From DOZZ01 sp963792655 (GTDB lineage Bacteria > Acidobacteriota > Terriglobia > Bryobacterales > Bryobacteraceae), in contig CAWBWU010000003.1 of assembly GCA_963792655.1 (NCBI GenBank), positions 186,001 to 250,000 on the forward strand: 64,000 bases of DNA, written 5' to 3'. The notes under the pieces are model-generated. The model saw only the letters and a program-made list of their open reading frames with translations, had not been told where the DNA came from and ran no database searches. The translations under genes and the position numbers were made by a program. This document shows positions 56,540 to 64,000 of the stretch, in pieces; within the stretch, counting starts at the first letter, position 1; each line of letters opens with the position of its first letter.

Positions 56540-59500
56540 TTGCGCGCAATACGTGTAGCCGGAACGCACAAAAGGAGCTCCGCGAACAGAATCTTGTGGC
56601 CCCTTTTGCTCGCGGTATTTGCAGGGTCAGTGTTTGCTGAAACGTCTGGCGCAATCGCTGGTTCCATCCGGGATTCCAGCGGCGGAGCGATTCAGGGTGC
56701 CAGCATCGAAGCCCGCGAGGCCGGGGCTGGTGTGGTTCGACGAGCCATCACCAATGAAGCCGGTGCCTACTATATTCCGGGGCTGCGCTCCGGTACGTAC
56801 GACTTGGTGGCCTCTCACCAATCGTTCGAAGACGCCAGACGGCCGCAGCTGGTGGTTCGGTCCGGTGATGAAATTCGGATTGACCTGACGCTGGCGTTAA
56901 GGGGCCAGAGCAAGAGTATCGTCGTCACGGAGACGACGCCGTTGACTCAGGTGGAATCGCCCGCTGCGTCGACGGTGGTGAATCAACAGGACATTCAGGA
57001 TCTTCCGAGCGACGGTCGCCAACTTCAGAACCTCGCGTTGATTGTGCCGGGCGTGTCCGCCGGATGGAACCTTTCGACCGCCGCCAACCGGTACGGAAAG
57101 GCTCGAGAGAACACGGAGGGCGCTTTCACGGTAAACGGCGCGCGGAGCCGGTCCAACGATTTTCTGTTCGATGGCATGCCGATGAATCTACGTCAGTACG
57201 GAGTGATTAATTTCGAGCCGTCGAACGAAGCCGTGGCGGAGTTCCGGGTGATCGCCTCCATACCGCCGGCGGAGTACGGCCGCACGATGGGCGGGCAGAT
57301 CAGCATTGTCACGCGCAGCGGCTCGAATCAATTGCATGGCGCAGGCTACGAGTTCTTCCGCAACGATGCCTTGAACGCAAACGATACCTTAAACAAACGC
57401 AGTGGGCTTCCACGCGGCACCGTTCGTCATCACCAGTTTGGGGCCAGCTTAGGAGGCCCGATCAGGAAAAACAAACATTTCTTCTTCGTCAATACGGAAT
57501 TGCTGCGGAACCTGGAAGCATCGGAGACGCGAACCTCAAATGTTCCGACCGCGGATCAAAGGCGCGGGCTAATCTCGTTTGTCGACGCCAGCGGCAACGG
57601 TCAGACCCTGGATCTATCGAGCCGGATCACGCCATTGAGCGCAAGACTTCTGGCTCTGTATCCTGCCGCAAACGCGAGCCTGCCCGCCGGCAATTACAAC
57701 GCAGCGTTGGCGATCGGGTTGAACGATTATCAATATCACTTGCGAACCGATCACTACTTTTCTCCGCGCGACATCGTAACGGTGCGCACGTCATGGAATT
57801 TGAACGATCAGACCTATCTGGTCGATCGATTTGGCGGACCCTACATACCCGGGTTTACGTTACCCAATCCCGAACGCACGACAAACGGAACCATCGGGTA
57901 CCTGCACACTTTCGGCCCGCAAGTTGTGAACGAGGCCCGGCTCGGCGTGAATCGTTACGGCAACCTGCTGGCCAACGGCGATCAGCGAAGCGCTACCAGT
58001 TTCGGTTTGCCCAACGGCTCAAATGCGAACGGAATACCGACAATCGCGTTTGCTCAAGGCGGGCTTGCGGGACTCGGGGGACTGCCCTGGTACAACCGCG
58101 AGCAGAACGAACTGACGGTGTACGGCGCGGACTCTGTGAGCATGCTTAGTGGATCGCACAGCTTGAAAGCAGGCGCGGAGGTCTCGCGCTATCACTTCAA
58201 TACTCGCGGTGCCGAGAACCAGCGCGGATCAATATATTTCGATGGTTCCCGCAACACACTGCTGCCCAAGACCGCTCCCAACGCGGAGAGCAACGTTCTG
58301 GTCGACCTGCTGCTCGGCCTCCCCTACCAGGCGTCCATTACCGTGGGCCAGTTCGGACGCGGGTACCGGGAGTGGGCGTGGGCGGGTTTTGTGGAAGACC
58401 GCTGGCGCCTGACGAAGCGCCTCACGGTCGATTACGGAATGCGATACGAGTACACCGCGCCATGGACAGAGGTGAACGGCAAGCTCTCCAACTTCTTTCC
58501 CGGCGTGGGTTTATTGAGTGCAGATGATCCCCGCTGGCCAGGACTCTACCGGCCGGATCGCAACAACCTGGCACCGCGTTTCGGATTCGCCTACGATATC
58601 TTCGGATCGGGCCGCACCGTGATCCGCGGCGGTTTTGGAATCTACTACGAAACTTTATTGCAGGCCAGCACGGTGCAGCAGATTGAGAACAACCCGCCCT
58701 TTTCAGCAGCTGCAGTGACCACCTCCCCGGCGCCGTTTGCAAACGACGGCAGCCCCTCGCGAACGCTCCTTAACCTGCGCTCCAGCGCCGCTCCCTCGCG
58801 CTCGATCACTGCCATCCCCACGAATCTTCCAAACCCGTACAGCATGCAGACTTCATTTGACGTGCAGCAGTCTTTGGGCGACGACTGGGTGTTCGAACTG
58901 GGCTATCGCGGCTCGCGGGGCGTGCATCTGGCGTACAACTACAACGCCAATCAGGTTCCACTTGACCTTCTGGATGCAAGCCAGCGCAGTTCAATTGCGG
59001 CGGCTACCAATATGGGATTGAGCACCGTGCCGCTTGTCGATCCTCTGCGTCCCTACGCCGGGTTCAACGGTGTTACGGTCTTCGAGAACGGCGCCACGTC
59101 GAATTACTACAGTCTCCAGAGCAAGCTCGAACGGCGCTTCCGTTCCGGCTTCAATCTGCTCGCGGCGTACACGTGGTCCAAGTCGATCGACGACGCAAGC
59201 GATTTTGCAAGCGGCGATCCTTCCGAACAGGTGCTGGACAGTCGCAACCGGCGCGCGCAGAGAGCACTTTCGAGCTTCGATGTTCCGCACCGTTTTACCG
59301 CGGCTTTTAACTACCTGGTTCCGGCACTCGGCCGCAAAGTCTGGTTCGGCGGCTGGCAGGTGAATGGGCTCGTGACGATTCAGTCCGGCCAGCCGTTCAC
59401 GCCGTATACAAGCCAGTTCGATCCCTACCGCAATGAAGCCTTTAACCGGTTGAATGTTGTGCCGGGCATCCATGCGCAGACGCCTGCGGGACTTGCTTAC

Positions 59501-59776
59501 AATCCAGGGAATTTTGCGCTTCCCGCACTTGGCACGTTCGGGAACAGCGGGCGCAACATCGTGCGGGGCGATGGGTACCGAAGCACCGACCTCTCCTTGT
59601 TCCGTACCTTTTCGATTCACGAGGGCCTGGGCCTCCAACTTCGGCTGGAAGCGCAGAACGCCTTGAACCAGGTGAACTACCAGGGTCCGGTGACGGATCA
59701 ATCCACGAAACCGGGCCGGTTTGTCGCAGCCGCGCCGCCGCGCATTGTGCAACTCGGCGCAAAGCTATCGTTCTGA
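56540..59776 (+). CDS. TonB-dependent receptor with carboxypeptidase-regulatory-like domain (second)
   Basis: A second large outer-membrane receptor, about 1078 residues. The likely start is TTG at 56540, with AAGGAG just before it; the open frame begins earlier. Signal peptide, then the regulatory Ig-like domain (GAIAGSIRDSSGGAIQGASI ... LRSGTYDLVAS), plug (VNGARSRSNDFLFDGM; EYGRTMGGQISIVTRSG) and barrel (YEYTAPWTEVNGK; GFGIYYETLL; SSFDVPHRFTAAFNY) ending RIVQLGAKLSF with terminal Phe. Its neighbours include arsenosugar-type genes, so the substrate may be unrelated to the first receptor's. Confidence 0.9.
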   Translation: MRAIRVAGTHKRSSANRILWPLLLAVFAGSVFAETSGAIAGSIRDSSGGAIQGASIEAREAGAGVVRRAITNEAGAYYIPGLRSGTYDLVASHQSFEDARRPQLVVRSGDEIRIDLTLALRGQSKSIVVTETTPLTQVESPAASTVVNQQDIQDLPSDGRQLQNLALIVPGVSAGWNLSTAANRYGKARENTEGAFTVNGARSRSNDFLFDGMPMNLRQYGVINFEPSNEAVAEFRVIASIPPAEYGRTMGGQISIVTRSGSNQLHGAGYEFFRNDALNANDTLNKRSGLPRGTVRHHQFGASLGGPIRKNKHFFFVNTELLRNLEASETRTSNVPTADQRRGLISFVDASGNGQTLDLSSRITPLSARLLALYPAANASLPAGNYNAALAIGLNDYQYHLRTDHYFSPRDIVTVRTSWNLNDQTYLVDRFGGPYIPGFTLPNPERTTNGTIGYLHTFGPQVVNEARLGVNRYGNLLANGDQRSATSFGLPNGSNANGIPTIAFAQGGLAGLGGLPWYNREQNELTVYGADSVSMLSGSHSLKAGAEVSRYHFNTRGAENQRGSIYFDGSRNTLLPKTAPNAESNVLVDLLLGLPYQASITVGQFGRGYREWAWAGFVEDRWRLTKRLTVDYGMRYEYTAPWTEVNGKLSNFFPGVGLLSADDPRWPGLYRPDRNNLAPRFGFAYDIFGSGRTVIRGGFGIYYETLLQASTVQQIENNPPFSAAAVTTSPAPFANDGSPSRTLLNLRSSAAPSRSITAIPTNLPNPYSMQTSFDVQQSLGDDWVFELGYRGSRGVHLAYNYNANQVPLDLLDASQRSSIAAATNMGLSTVPLVDPLRPYAGFNGVTVFENGATSNYYSLQSKLERRFRSGFNLLAAYTWSKSIDDASDFASGDPSEQVLDSRNRRAQRALSSFDVPHRFTAAFNYLVPALGRKVWFGGWQVNGLVTIQSGQPFTPYTSQFDPYRNEAFNRLNVVPGIHAQTPAGLAYNPGNFALPALGTFGNSGRNIVRGDGYRSTDLSLFRTFSIHEGLGLQLRLEAQNALNQVNYQGPVTDQSTKPGRFVAAAPPRIVQLGAKLSF

Positions 59777-59782
59777 GCCAGA

Positions 59783-60640
59783 TCAGGGCAAAAGAAGATC
59801 GGATTCGGGAGTGGGCCGTGGCTTAGGCTCGCTGCCGTCGGGAAAGCGCCAGTACTCCGGCTGATCCTGGAACGGCATCCTCAGCAGTTTGGGGAACACG
59901 ACGCTGTTTGGATCGTGGAACGCCGGTACGCCGATCCCGATCTGCGCTTGCGGCACGCTCAGCCGCAGAGTTCCGTGTAACCAATCCCAAATGGTCAATC
60001 CGCTCGACCAGTTGCTGTTCGTCTCCTCCGGACGATCGGAGTGATGCACGCCGTGCATTCGTGGTGTGACTAGAATGCGATTGATCCGGCGTTCCCATTG
60101 GATCGGCAGCCGAAGGTTCGAGTGGTGGAACATGACGCAGAGCGCGAACCAGACTTGCCAGATCCCGAAGGTCGACGGACTCAGCCCGATGAGCGACACC
60201 TGTGCTGCTCGCCATGGCACCGAAAGCAACAGTTCTCCGAAATGAAAGCGGAGTGCCGTGGACGTGTCGAGGTCCAGATCGACGTGGTGCACCGCATGGA
60301 ATCTCCAGAGGAACGGCGCACGATGTAAGAGGACATGCCAAACGTAAAAGGTGTAGTCCATCAAGACCAGCGCGGTGCCTGCTTGAGCCCACACCGGGAT
60401 GTGCAGCACGCCCAGAAGTCCCCAACGCCTTTGTTCCACCATGCGTGCTAAAGGCTGGATGAGCGGAGACTCAAAGACAACCATGGTGAGAGCGCCCGCG
60501 CCAGCAATAGCAAGGTTGCGGATGCCGTGCCGGATATCAGGCTCAACGCGCTTGCGAAGAGGCCGCCGCCTTTCCTGCCAGGTCAGGAGAACAAAGGCAC
60601 CAGCAACCAGGGGACCGACGAGCCATGGAGAAAGTCTCAT
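59783..60640 (-). CDS. sterol desaturase/fatty acid hydroxylase superfamily protein
   Basis: A 285-residue membrane-bound di-iron oxygenase-type protein. Four to five hydrophobic segments enclose the His boxes: HVLLH near 107, HAVHH near 119 and HGVHH near 190, plus CVMFHHSNLRL in between. Family members hydroxylate or desaturate lipids. It overlaps the stop of the TIGR04282-like gene by 4 nt, so a lipid-linked product is plausible. It is convergent with the receptor gene. Confidence 0.88.
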   Translation of the reverse strand: MRLSPWLVGPLVAGAFVLLTWQERRRPLRKRVEPDIRHGIRNLAIAGAGALTMVVFESPLIQPLARMVEQRRWGLLGVLHIPVWAQAGTALVLMDYTFYVWHVLLHRAPFLWRFHAVHHVDLDLDTSTALRFHFGELLLSVPWRAAQVSLIGLSPSTFGIWQVWFALCVMFHHSNLRLPIQWERRINRILVTPRMHGVHHSDRPEETNSNWSSGLTIWDWLHGTLRLSVPQAQIGIGVPAFHDPNSVVFPKLLRMPFQDQPEYWRFPDGSEPKPRPTPESDLLLP

Positions 60641-61284
60641 CGCTCTCGATAACTACGGACCCACAACGCAGTGTTGTGTTGTAAATCCGCCATGTCCAGC
60701 AGTCGAAGCAAATCTGCCTCGACATCCACATCAAACCATGAAGGTCCGAGCGCAACGGTCAAGCCGCACGCCGACGCCTGGCGCACAACATCAGCTAACG
60801 TGCATTCTGACGACCAGCGAACGCCCGAAAACATCTCCCGGTGAACCGCGCGGCAGGCAATGGCGAAGAAACCGCCATCCTGCGTGGGGCCAAGTGTAAC
60901 GTCCGCCTTGGATCCAAGCAGTTCCGTGATATGCGATGACGGTAAAGACGGAGAATCGCTTCCCAGCACCGCGACAACTTCCCTTCCCGAGCCAAGTCCC
61001 TGCTCCAGCGCGTGGAGCAGACGCGCCCCGAGGTCGCCTTCGCTCTGGATCGATCTGGGCAATGCGAGCCCGGGCCATGCCGTTGTCGCAACATCCGTTG
61101 ACAGCTCCACATCAACGGAACTACCGAAAGTCATCAGCATGTGGGCCATGTCCATCAGGAGCGCAGAGTGGAGGTCGGCGGCTTCAACGGGTGTCAATGG
61201 TGGACAAAGACGGGTTTTGGCTCGCCCGGGGATGGGGGCCTTAGCAAATAGAATGAGACGGGCCGTTCCCCTTGCGACATGCAT
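60637..61284 (-). CDS. TIGR04282-like transferase (arsenosugar-type, DUF2064)
   Basis: A 215-residue GT-A-like transferase. LILFAKAPIPGRAKTRLCP is the family start, AVLGSDSPSLPSSHI the central DSD-type metal site, and TLGPTQDGGFFAIACR the third signature, followed by WFDVDVEADL. In cyanobacteria and others this family sits with arsenosugar biosynthesis genes and was first named as rSAM/selenodomain-associated. It starts only 20 nt from the divergent TIGR04283-like gene, so the pair shares a promoter region. Confidence 0.88.
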   Translation of the reverse strand: MHVARGTARLILFAKAPIPGRAKTRLCPPLTPVEAADLHSALLMDMAHMLMTFGSSVDVELSTDVATTAWPGLALPRSIQSEGDLGARLLHALEQGLGSGREVVAVLGSDSPSLPSSHITELLGSKADVTLGPTQDGGFFAIACRAVHREMFSGVRWSSECTLADVVRQASACGLTVALGPSWFDVDVEADLLRLLDMADLQHNTALWVRSYRER

Positions 61285-61304
61285 CCTGAGAACCTTAGCG
61301 TGAC

Positions 61305-61980
61305 ATGATCAGCATTCTTGTGCCGACGCTGAACGAAGAGGCAGCGATTGCCGGAACCATCCGATCACTACAGGCGTTGCCGGGTGAGAAGGAAATTCTG
61401 ATTGCTGATGGCGGCAGTGAAGACCGCACGCAAGCGCTTGCGATGGAACTGGGCGTTCGTGTTGTACCGTGCGAACGTGGCCGAGGCTGCCAGCTTCGCA
61501 CTGCGGCAGCCGTGGCAAACGGCGACGTCCTTTGGTTCGTGCATGCTGACACACGGCCGGAAGCGGAAGCGCTGCAAGCCATCAACACCGCGCTCGGTGA
61601 CCGTTCTGTTATCGGCGGCAACTTCGCACTCGTTTTTGAGGGAGAACACTATTCGGCAGCGCAAATGACCGCCATCTATCCCTATTTGCGTTGGCTTGGA
61701 CTCAGCTACGGTGACGCGGGCATTTTCATCAGGCGGTCTGGCTACGATGCGATTGGCGGATGCCGCCCTTTCCCCCTGTTTGAGGACTTGGACCTGGTCC
61801 GGCGCATGAAGCGCTCATGGTAAGTTCGTTCACCTTGACGCAAAGGTCTTTACATCGGCACGCCGCTTTGCAGGACCCAGGTATGTAAAAGTATGGACGG
61901 TCTGGATCACGCTGCAGGTCTTGTATTGGGCGGGCGTTTCTCCATATCGATTGGCTCGCTGGTACCGGCATATCCGTTGA
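61305..61980 (+). CDS. TIGR04283-like GT2 glycosyltransferase (frame broken by +1 near 61819)
   Basis: A glycosyltransferase of about 224 residues. SILVPTLNEEAAIAGTI, ILIADGGSEDRTQALA, VLWFVHADTRPEAEAL and IGGCRPFPLFEDLDLVRRMKR are the GT2 signatures, and RGRGCQLRTAA is typical of TIGR04283. After MKRS the frame breaks; one extra base near 61818-61820 leads to a stop, and without it the sequence runs GKFVHLDAKVFTSARRF to a membrane-like VWTVWITLQVLYWAGV and a stop at 61978. The end overlaps the epimerase gene by 74 nt. Confidence 0.83.
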
Positions 61981-63022
61981 AACGAGCGAGCACATCTCGC
62001 ACGACGCCAGAGCTATCGCAAAATGCAACCTGTTTGTCCTTCAGGAGCGCCATGGTGGCGGCGTTCGCGAAAACCTGGTTAATCGCCAGATGCGGCAGGA
62101 ACGACGAAACCGAACGGAGAATCGCTTTGATCGGCTCGCGCGCTCCATTATCCAGCACGCGAGCGGTGAACCGCTCGAACTCTTTCAGCGGAACCAAGGC
62201 TGGGGGCCGCTTCACACCGACACTGTCGAACGCCATCTCCACCAGATCGCGGACTGCAATCGAGGCCGCAGGGCCAGCGCAGATATGATAAACCGCACCA
62301 GCGCGAAAATGTCGCTCGAAGAGGCGCGAAAGAATGTCGACTGCCCACGTATCGGAGATTAAATCAATCCGGCTATCCGGAGCCCCCGGCATAATCGGGA
62401 ACGGGTTGTGCGGAATGAGCCGAAGCGCCTGGTGAAAATAGCCGATCTTCGTTCCGGCCACTGAGCTGAGACGAAAAATCGCCAGGGGTATCTCCGGCAT
62501 GGCGCCAAAAGCCTCTCCTTCCGCTTCATATTTGGCCTGCTCATAAGTGTTGACGAAGCCGCTGGAATTGTAATACCTGCACTCCGGAAGTTCACCCTCA
62601 TCTCGCCCCTTGATGTATGTCGTGCTGAGGTGTGCGAAGCGCTTCAACCCTCTCGCCTCCCGCGCAAGCGTAAGTATGGTGCGGGTACCGACGGTGTTGA
62701 CGGCGCGCGCGTCTTCAAGCGAGCGAGTAAATCGGATATCGGCGGCGCAATGCACGATTTCGGTGATGGTGTTCGCCAGGGAATCCCAGGTAGCACGATC
62801 CAGACCCAGTTGTGGAACTCGCAGATCGCCGTTAACTACCTTCACCCGAGGATCTTTCGACACCTGGTTCGGATCGCGAACCAGGATCGTGATGTAGCGT
62901 GACGGGTCGGCCGCGAGTAGCAACGGTAGCCAAAGACGCCCGATCGTGCCGGTCGAGCCCGTAAGCAGAAGATGCGATTCCACGTTCTGACAGTTTCCCT
63001 TGGGAGATGTGTGCCAATCCAA
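61907..63022 (-). CDS. NAD-dependent epimerase/thioester-reductase-like protein
   Basis: A 371-residue extended SDR (NAD_binding_4 type). LLLTGSTGTIGRLWLPLLL binds the cofactor, VHCAADIRFTRSLEDA is the typical core, and YEQAKYEAE holds the catalytic Tyr-Lys. IFRLSSVAGTKIGYFH and a helical C-terminal domain of about 100 residues follow. It resembles thioester reductases that release acyl chains, or sugar epimerases. The first usual start is at 63022; a GTG near 62983 would start nearer the cofactor motif. It is the last intact gene before the right tRNA repeat. Confidence 0.8.
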   Translation of the reverse strand: MDWHTSPKGNCQNVESHLLLTGSTGTIGRLWLPLLLAADPSRYITILVRDPNQVSKDPRVKVVNGDLRVPQLGLDRATWDSLANTITEIVHCAADIRFTRSLEDARAVNTVGTRTILTLAREARGLKRFAHLSTTYIKGRDEGELPECRYYNSSGFVNTYEQAKYEAEGEAFGAMPEIPLAIFRLSSVAGTKIGYFHQALRLIPHNPFPIMPGAPDSRIDLISDTWAVDILSRLFERHFRAGAVYHICAGPAASIAVRDLVEMAFDSVGVKRPPALVPLKEFERFTARVLDNGAREPIKAILRSVSSFLPHLAINQVFANAATMALLKDKQVAFCDSSGVVRDVLARFNGYAGTSEPIDMEKRPPNTRPAA

Positions 63023-63155
63023 TGCTAATTCTTACGAGCAGGTCTGGTCCGATACCACGCCGCAACCAAGTGTGTCCTCAGGTTGATCTCCTGGCCGGTG
63101 ACAAGGGTCGGTTCGAAATTCTGCGTTCCCCCGGCGCACTCAGTCCAGCGAGATA

Positions 63156-63197
63156 TTCCCAAGCTGGACGTCGCCGTTTCGAACCCGGTCTCCCGCT
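63156..63197 (+). repeat. tRNA-Gly 3' fragment (right copy of the direct repeat)
   Basis: Matches the anticodon-loop to discriminator part of tRNA-Gly(CCC) with one mismatch, same orientation. Acceptor 5' strand, D-arm and the 5' side of the anticodon stem are absent, so it is not a functional tRNA. It lies between the epimerase gene and the PfpI-like gene; the rest of 63023-63276 shows only a short open minus frame (NFEPTLVTGQEINLRTHLV) that may be the end of a truncated gene. Confidence 0.85.
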
Positions 63198-63276
63198 GCA
63201 CTTTTCGCAGAAGCACCATGCCGGTCGGCGTTTCGGCACCTCCATCAACATCCCTTTCCTCCGATACAGTAGTTGC

Positions 63277-63847
63277 ATGCAGAGAGTCCTGATTGTTACT
63301 GGTGATGGCGGTGAGGCGTATGAGGCTCTTTACGCGGTACACCGGTTTGAGGAGGAGGGTTGGCAAGCGGTCGTCGCGGCGCCTTCGCGGCGGAGGTTGC
63401 ACCTGGTGATGCATGACTTCGAGCCGGGGTGGGACACGTATGTTGAGCGGCCGGGGTATGGGCTCGAGGCGTCGGCTGATTTCGCGAGCGTCAATGTGGA
63501 TGAGTACGCTGCCATTGTGCTTCTGGGCGGCCGCGCGCCGGAGTACCTTCGCAACAATGCGGACTTGATCAAGATCGTGCGCGAGTTCGATCGCGCCGGC
63601 AAATGGATCTTTTCCGTCTGCCATGGCATTCAAGTGCTGGCGGCCGCCGGGTTGGTGAAGGGCAAGCGCGTCACCTGCTATGAGCATGTGCGCTGGGAAG
63701 CGGAGCAGGCGGGCGGAACGTTTGTAAATGAGCAGGCTGTTCGCGACGGGCGCATGGTCACGGCGCAGACGTGGCAATCGCACCCGCAGTTCTATCGCGG
63801 AAATCTTCGCGCAGCTTGGTGGTCAGGCGCACGCCGCAACGTCATGA
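63277..63847 (+). CDS. DJ-1/PfpI-family protein (frame broken by +1 near 63799)
   Basis: A flavodoxin-like protein of about 189 residues of the DJ-1/ThiJ/PfpI family (deglycase or protease-like chaperone). RVLIVTGDGGEAYEALYAV starts the fold and WIFSVCHGIQVLAAAG holds the nucleophile Cys in the elbow. VTCYEHVRWEAEQAGG and MVTAQTWQSHPQFYR follow. The extra G near 63799 moves the frame into the next gene; without it the end is EIFAQLGGQAHAATS with a TGA overlapping the next ATG. The ATG at 63277 begins right after the tRNA-repeat region. Confidence 0.82.
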
Positions 63848-64000
63848 GCAATCAACTGCCGTCGCGCCGCGCATTCCTCGCCGGCACGGTTGCTTTCGGG
63901 GCTGCGGCGCAAACAGCGACTGCGATTACGGCGGATCAGGTGATATCCAGAATTCGTCAGAACGTCGGTGTGCCGTGGCGAGAGAAGACGGTCGACAACA
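63844..64000 (+). CDS. exported Nif3-like protein (partial, 3' end outside window)
   Basis: Only 52 codons are visible. A Tat-type signal (SRRAFLAGTVAFGAAAQTA) is followed by ITADQVISRIRQNVGVPWRE, which matches the first helix of exported Nif3/NIF3-like dinuclear-metal proteins common in Acidobacteria. Its ATG overlaps the corrected stop of the PfpI-like gene (ATGA), so the two form an operon. The call needs the rest of the sequence. Confidence 0.55.
   Translation, partial: MSNQLPSRRAFLAGTVAFGAAAQTATAITADQVISRIRQNVGVPWREKTVDN

Noticed and set aside
61907..61980. Overlap of the TIGR04283-like and epimerase genes as a sign that one is false.
   Set aside because: Both have clear family sequence to their ends; a 74-nt convergent tail overlap is acceptable.
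63156..63197. A second functional tRNA-Gly.
   Set aside because: Only the 3' part matches; the acceptor 5' strand, D-arm and half of the anticodon stem are missing.

Overview
The window most likely comes from an acidobacterium of the Solibacter/Bryobacter type. The evidence is two very large TonB-dependent receptors with N-terminal carboxypeptidase-regulatory-like domains, an ASPIC/UnbV protein beside a DUF1501-like exported protein, a DUF5107/TPR protein, a BNR-repeat protein, many small Tat-exported enzymes and frequent TTG/GTG starts. No rRNA, CRISPR array, integrase or transposase was seen.

Left part (1-25.1 kb), mostly housekeeping and envelope genes: a PHP phosphoesterase and a GAF-GAF-ANTAR protein; a nitroreductase; a ClpB-like AAA+ ATPase; an SDR; a soluble lytic transglycosylase; a peroxiredoxin with an in-frame TGA exactly at the peroxidatic Cys and a SECIS-like hairpin just after it (probable selenoprotein); a polysaccharide cluster (glycosyltransferase, DUF3108, glycosyltransferase-methyltransferase fusion, ABC permease); a CpxRA-like two-component pair; a pair of M16 proteases; a nested palindrome; and an ASPIC/DUF1501/unknown trio ending at a tRNA-Gly(CCC).

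Middle and right (25.1-63.2 kb): the last 42 nt of that tRNA-Gly recur, same orientation and one mismatch, at 63156-63197. The 38 kb between looks like an island inserted in a tRNA gene, with gene debris inside both edges but no recognisable integrase. Its first half is a carbohydrate-use locus: DeoR regulator, TonB receptor, EamA transporter, phosphofructokinase, BNR protein, alpha/beta hydrolase, DUF4832 protein, AgaS-like SIS protein, PfkB kinase, amidohydrolase, DUF5107/TPR protein, MtnK-like kinase and nucleoside hydrolase. A shared ACTTTST...TTTTGSTTGC-type motif precedes several of these transcription units and is a candidate operator of the DeoR protein. The second half resembles an arsenosugar-type cluster: HAD hydrolase, MerA-like flavoprotein, DUF547 protein, TonB receptor, sterol-desaturase-like hydroxylase, TIGR04282- and TIGR04283-like transferases and an NAD-dependent epimerase/thioester-reductase-like protein.

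Right edge (63.2-64 kb): a DJ-1/PfpI-like gene overlapping the start of a Nif3-like gene.

Data quality: eight otherwise intact genes carry nine reading-frame breaks, all equivalent to one extra base. This fits insertion-type sequencing error better than decay, so these genes are annotated as single CDSs with the break position given.
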